Positions 42,700 through 44,041 of a stretch of DNA of 44,041 nucleotides are shown in pieces. The DNA is from JBGSMF01 sp964651475 (lineage in GTDB: Bacteria > Chloroflexota > Anaerolineae > Fen-1058), in contig CAZYXV010000029.1 in NCBI GenBank assembly GCA_964651475.1, positions 1-44,041 of the forward strand. Direction: 5' to 3'. Below the pieces are notes generated by a model that was not told where the DNA came from, did no database searches, and saw only the letters and a program-made list of their open reading frames with translations. The translations under genes were made by a program, and so were the position numbers. Numbering within the stretch: position 1 is the first letter of the stretch; each line of letters starts with the position of its first letter.

Positions 42700-43938
42700 T
42701 TAATTCCATTGCTGCAGCACAAGGGGCAGAAAGACAGTCGTGCGGACAAACACGGTGCGTATGGCGCTGGCGGAGGAGACGCCGTCGGTGGCAGTGAGGG
42801 CAATCTGCTTGACGCCCGGCGCGGCCCAGGTGAACGTGACATTGTCTGCGTCGGCCAAACCAGCGTGGGTGACGGTCATTTGCTCTGTGGCCGTCCACGT
42901 GTAGGTGATGGGTTGCCCAGCATAAGCCGGCCAGATGAGGTCGCCAGTGAACGCCGTTGCCCGGCCCGCGTGGAGGGCGGGTGGCGGGGCGATGACGACG
43001 TTGGGAACGCCATCGGCGCGCAGCCAGCCCATGTCCTGGAAGATCGCCAGTGTCACCGGCCCGGGATGGCGTGTCACGTCGCTGTAGAAGGGCGTCATCA
43101 GATGGTTGACGCTTGATCCGAAAGCGGTTGGGTCAAGGTGGGATAGACTGCTGCCAACTGTCCAGGCGCCCGGTGTATAGAGTTTGGCCGTAATTCCCGC
43201 GTTGGCAGCGACGGTATTCGGCCCACCGAAGTTGGCGTCACCCTTGAGGCGTGCAGCCAGCGCATAGGGATCATTGGGCAGGTAACTCAAGAGCGCGATG
43301 CCGGCGCTGTCCACCGCGAACCAGTCGTAGGGGGTAGGACACGGATAGAGAGGATGACCGCAAAAACCAACGTTCCACTCTTCATACATGTTGCCGATGA
43401 AGCCCAGGCCGTGGGCTAGCTCGTGCAGCGCCACCGAGACGAAGTCTTCGCCGTCAACCGGGGCGGTGAGGTGTGTCGGTGTTAGCACAAAAGACCACGT
43501 CGTATCCGACTTGAATTGCAGCGTCATATCCCCCCACGTGGGTTCGAGATCGCTGTTGCTGAGCGCGTTGGCTAAGGCTATGGGGTAGGCCGTGTTGGCC
43601 AAGGGGGCGCCGGGGAAGTTGTACACATACTTGGACGGCATACCGGTGCCCAGAGCATCTCCGCCGCTTGGATTGGGCGTCCAGCACGCCACTACCGCAA
43701 TAGGCACGGTGGAGGAAATCCACGTTCCCCAGAGACTTGCAGCGTAGTTGAGTGTAGTCACGGCTTCGGCGGGCGGCGGCTGACAGTTCACCGACCACGT
43801 AATCTCGAAGGTCGCACCGCTGACTCTGGCAGCGTTGGTGGTGGACTGGATCGGAACGGCGCTGCTGATCAAGAGCATCAAGAGGGCGACGACCATGCAC
43901 GTCCTGCCGTGAAAAAATTCCACCCGTTCACGTTGCAT
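42700..43938 (-). CDS. secreted HELAH-type zinc metalloprotease with PKD-like C-terminal domain
   Basis: 412 residues. Signal peptide with basic start (MQRERVEFFHGR) and hydrophobic core VVALLMLLISSAVP (16-29). The zinc motif is ALHELAHGLGFIG (171-182), with a later NHLMTPFYSD that could be the Met-turn. Cys pairs CGHPLYPC suggest disulfides outside the cell. The C-terminal 90 residues resemble a PKD-type beta sandwich (ITYTWTATEQMTV, VKQIALTATDG), and the protein ends in TVFLPLVLQQWN. GGAGG lies nine bases before the ATG. The next gene starts 11 bases after its stop, so both proteases are co-expressed. The 100 bases upstream, to the window edge, show no clear promoter. Confidence 0.88.
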   Translation of the reverse strand: MQRERVEFFHGRTCMVVALLMLLISSAVPIQSTTNAARVSGATFEITWSVNCQPPPAEAVTTLNYAASLWGTWISSTVPIAVVACWTPNPSGGDALGTGMPSKYVYNFPGAPLANTAYPIALANALSNSDLEPTWGDMTLQFKSDTTWSFVLTPTHLTAPVDGEDFVSVALHELAHGLGFIGNMYEEWNVGFCGHPLYPCPTPYDWFAVDSAGIALLSYLPNDPYALAARLKGDANFGGPNTVAANAGITAKLYTPGAWTVGSSLSHLDPTAFGSSVNHLMTPFYSDVTRHPGPVTLAIFQDMGWLRADGVPNVVIAPPPALHAGRATAFTGDLIWPAYAGQPITYTWTATEQMTVTHAGLADADNVTFTWAAPGVKQIALTATDGVSSASAIRTVFVRTTVFLPLVLQQWN

Positions 43939-44041
43939 ACCTTTATCCCTCCGTTTTCGATATCCTATAAAGACATGATAACACATTCTTGTAGCGCAAG
44001 GTATTGATCTGAGCATCGTCATGGATGACTTGTTGCGCCAG

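Noticed and set aside
42689..42898. N-terminal extension of the giant protease reading frame
   Set aside because: It is Arg/His/Cys-rich sequence antisense in character to the upstream protease's coding end; the ATG at 42688 has a good ribosome site and starts just before the signal peptide.

Overview
The window looks like a chromosomal segment of an uncultured or poorly known Chloroflexota bacterium, most likely Anaerolineae or a relative. This is an inference from gene content and style. The DNA is GC-rich and genes are tightly packed with many ATGA/GTGA stop-start overlaps. There are secreted metalloproteases carrying short Y/F-LP-V/L-VL tags, a T-box leader on serS, and many palindromic intergenic repeats. 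No rRNA, tRNA, phage, CRISPR array or intact insertion sequence was seen. Almost everything before position 15,500 is on the minus strand.

Layout. 1-460: a TPP riboswitch with its own consensus promoter and terminator, pointing out of the left edge, with no thiamine gene visible. 457-3416: a small envelope-glycan operon (Uma2-type protein, family 2 glycosyltransferase, polyprenyl-phosphate sugar-1-phosphate transferase). 3445-5156: a MurE-type ligase coupled to a tiny Gly/Cys-rich membrane protein. 5266-7488: ATP synthase Fo genes (AtpI/Z-like, a, c and a b-delta fusion) with no F1 genes. 7613-15491: seven membrane-arm subunits of complex I (nuoA, H, J, K, L, M, N) with the peripheral-arm genes absent. 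15492-16100: divergent promoters, a serine T-box leader and a long inverted repeat. 16101-18070: serS and a translationally coupled unknown gene.

18067-32651 is dominated by ion and potassium handling, again on the minus strand. It holds a sugar-type MFS transporter, two TrkA/CeoB-like NAD-binding K+ regulators, a P2-type cation ATPase, an APC permease, an unknown 369-residue protein and a small membrane protein. A KimA-like K+ permease follows, with a KdpD-like kinase lacking the usual N-terminal K+ sensor module, KdpE, and two small membrane proteins. Long palindromic elements punctuate this stretch.

32707-34620 is a compact arsenic module on the plus strand: an ArsR-family repressor, the arsenite methyltransferase ArsM and a flavin reductase-like protein. 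Near-identical operator-like boxes precede arsR and arsM. It converges on a thioredoxin-domain DUF255 protein. 36671-43938 encodes two secreted zinc-metalloprotease-like proteins. The 2005-residue one has a metzincin-type HExxHxxGxxHD site, Ig-like and propeller-like regions, and a palindromic repeat inserted in frame within its signal-peptide coding region.

The best candidates for under-described biology are the potassium/cation locus, the in-frame palindrome in the giant protease, the b-delta ATP synthase fusion in an Fo-only cluster, the membrane-arm-only complex I operon, the mirrored operators of the arsenic module, and the orphan TPP riboswitch.
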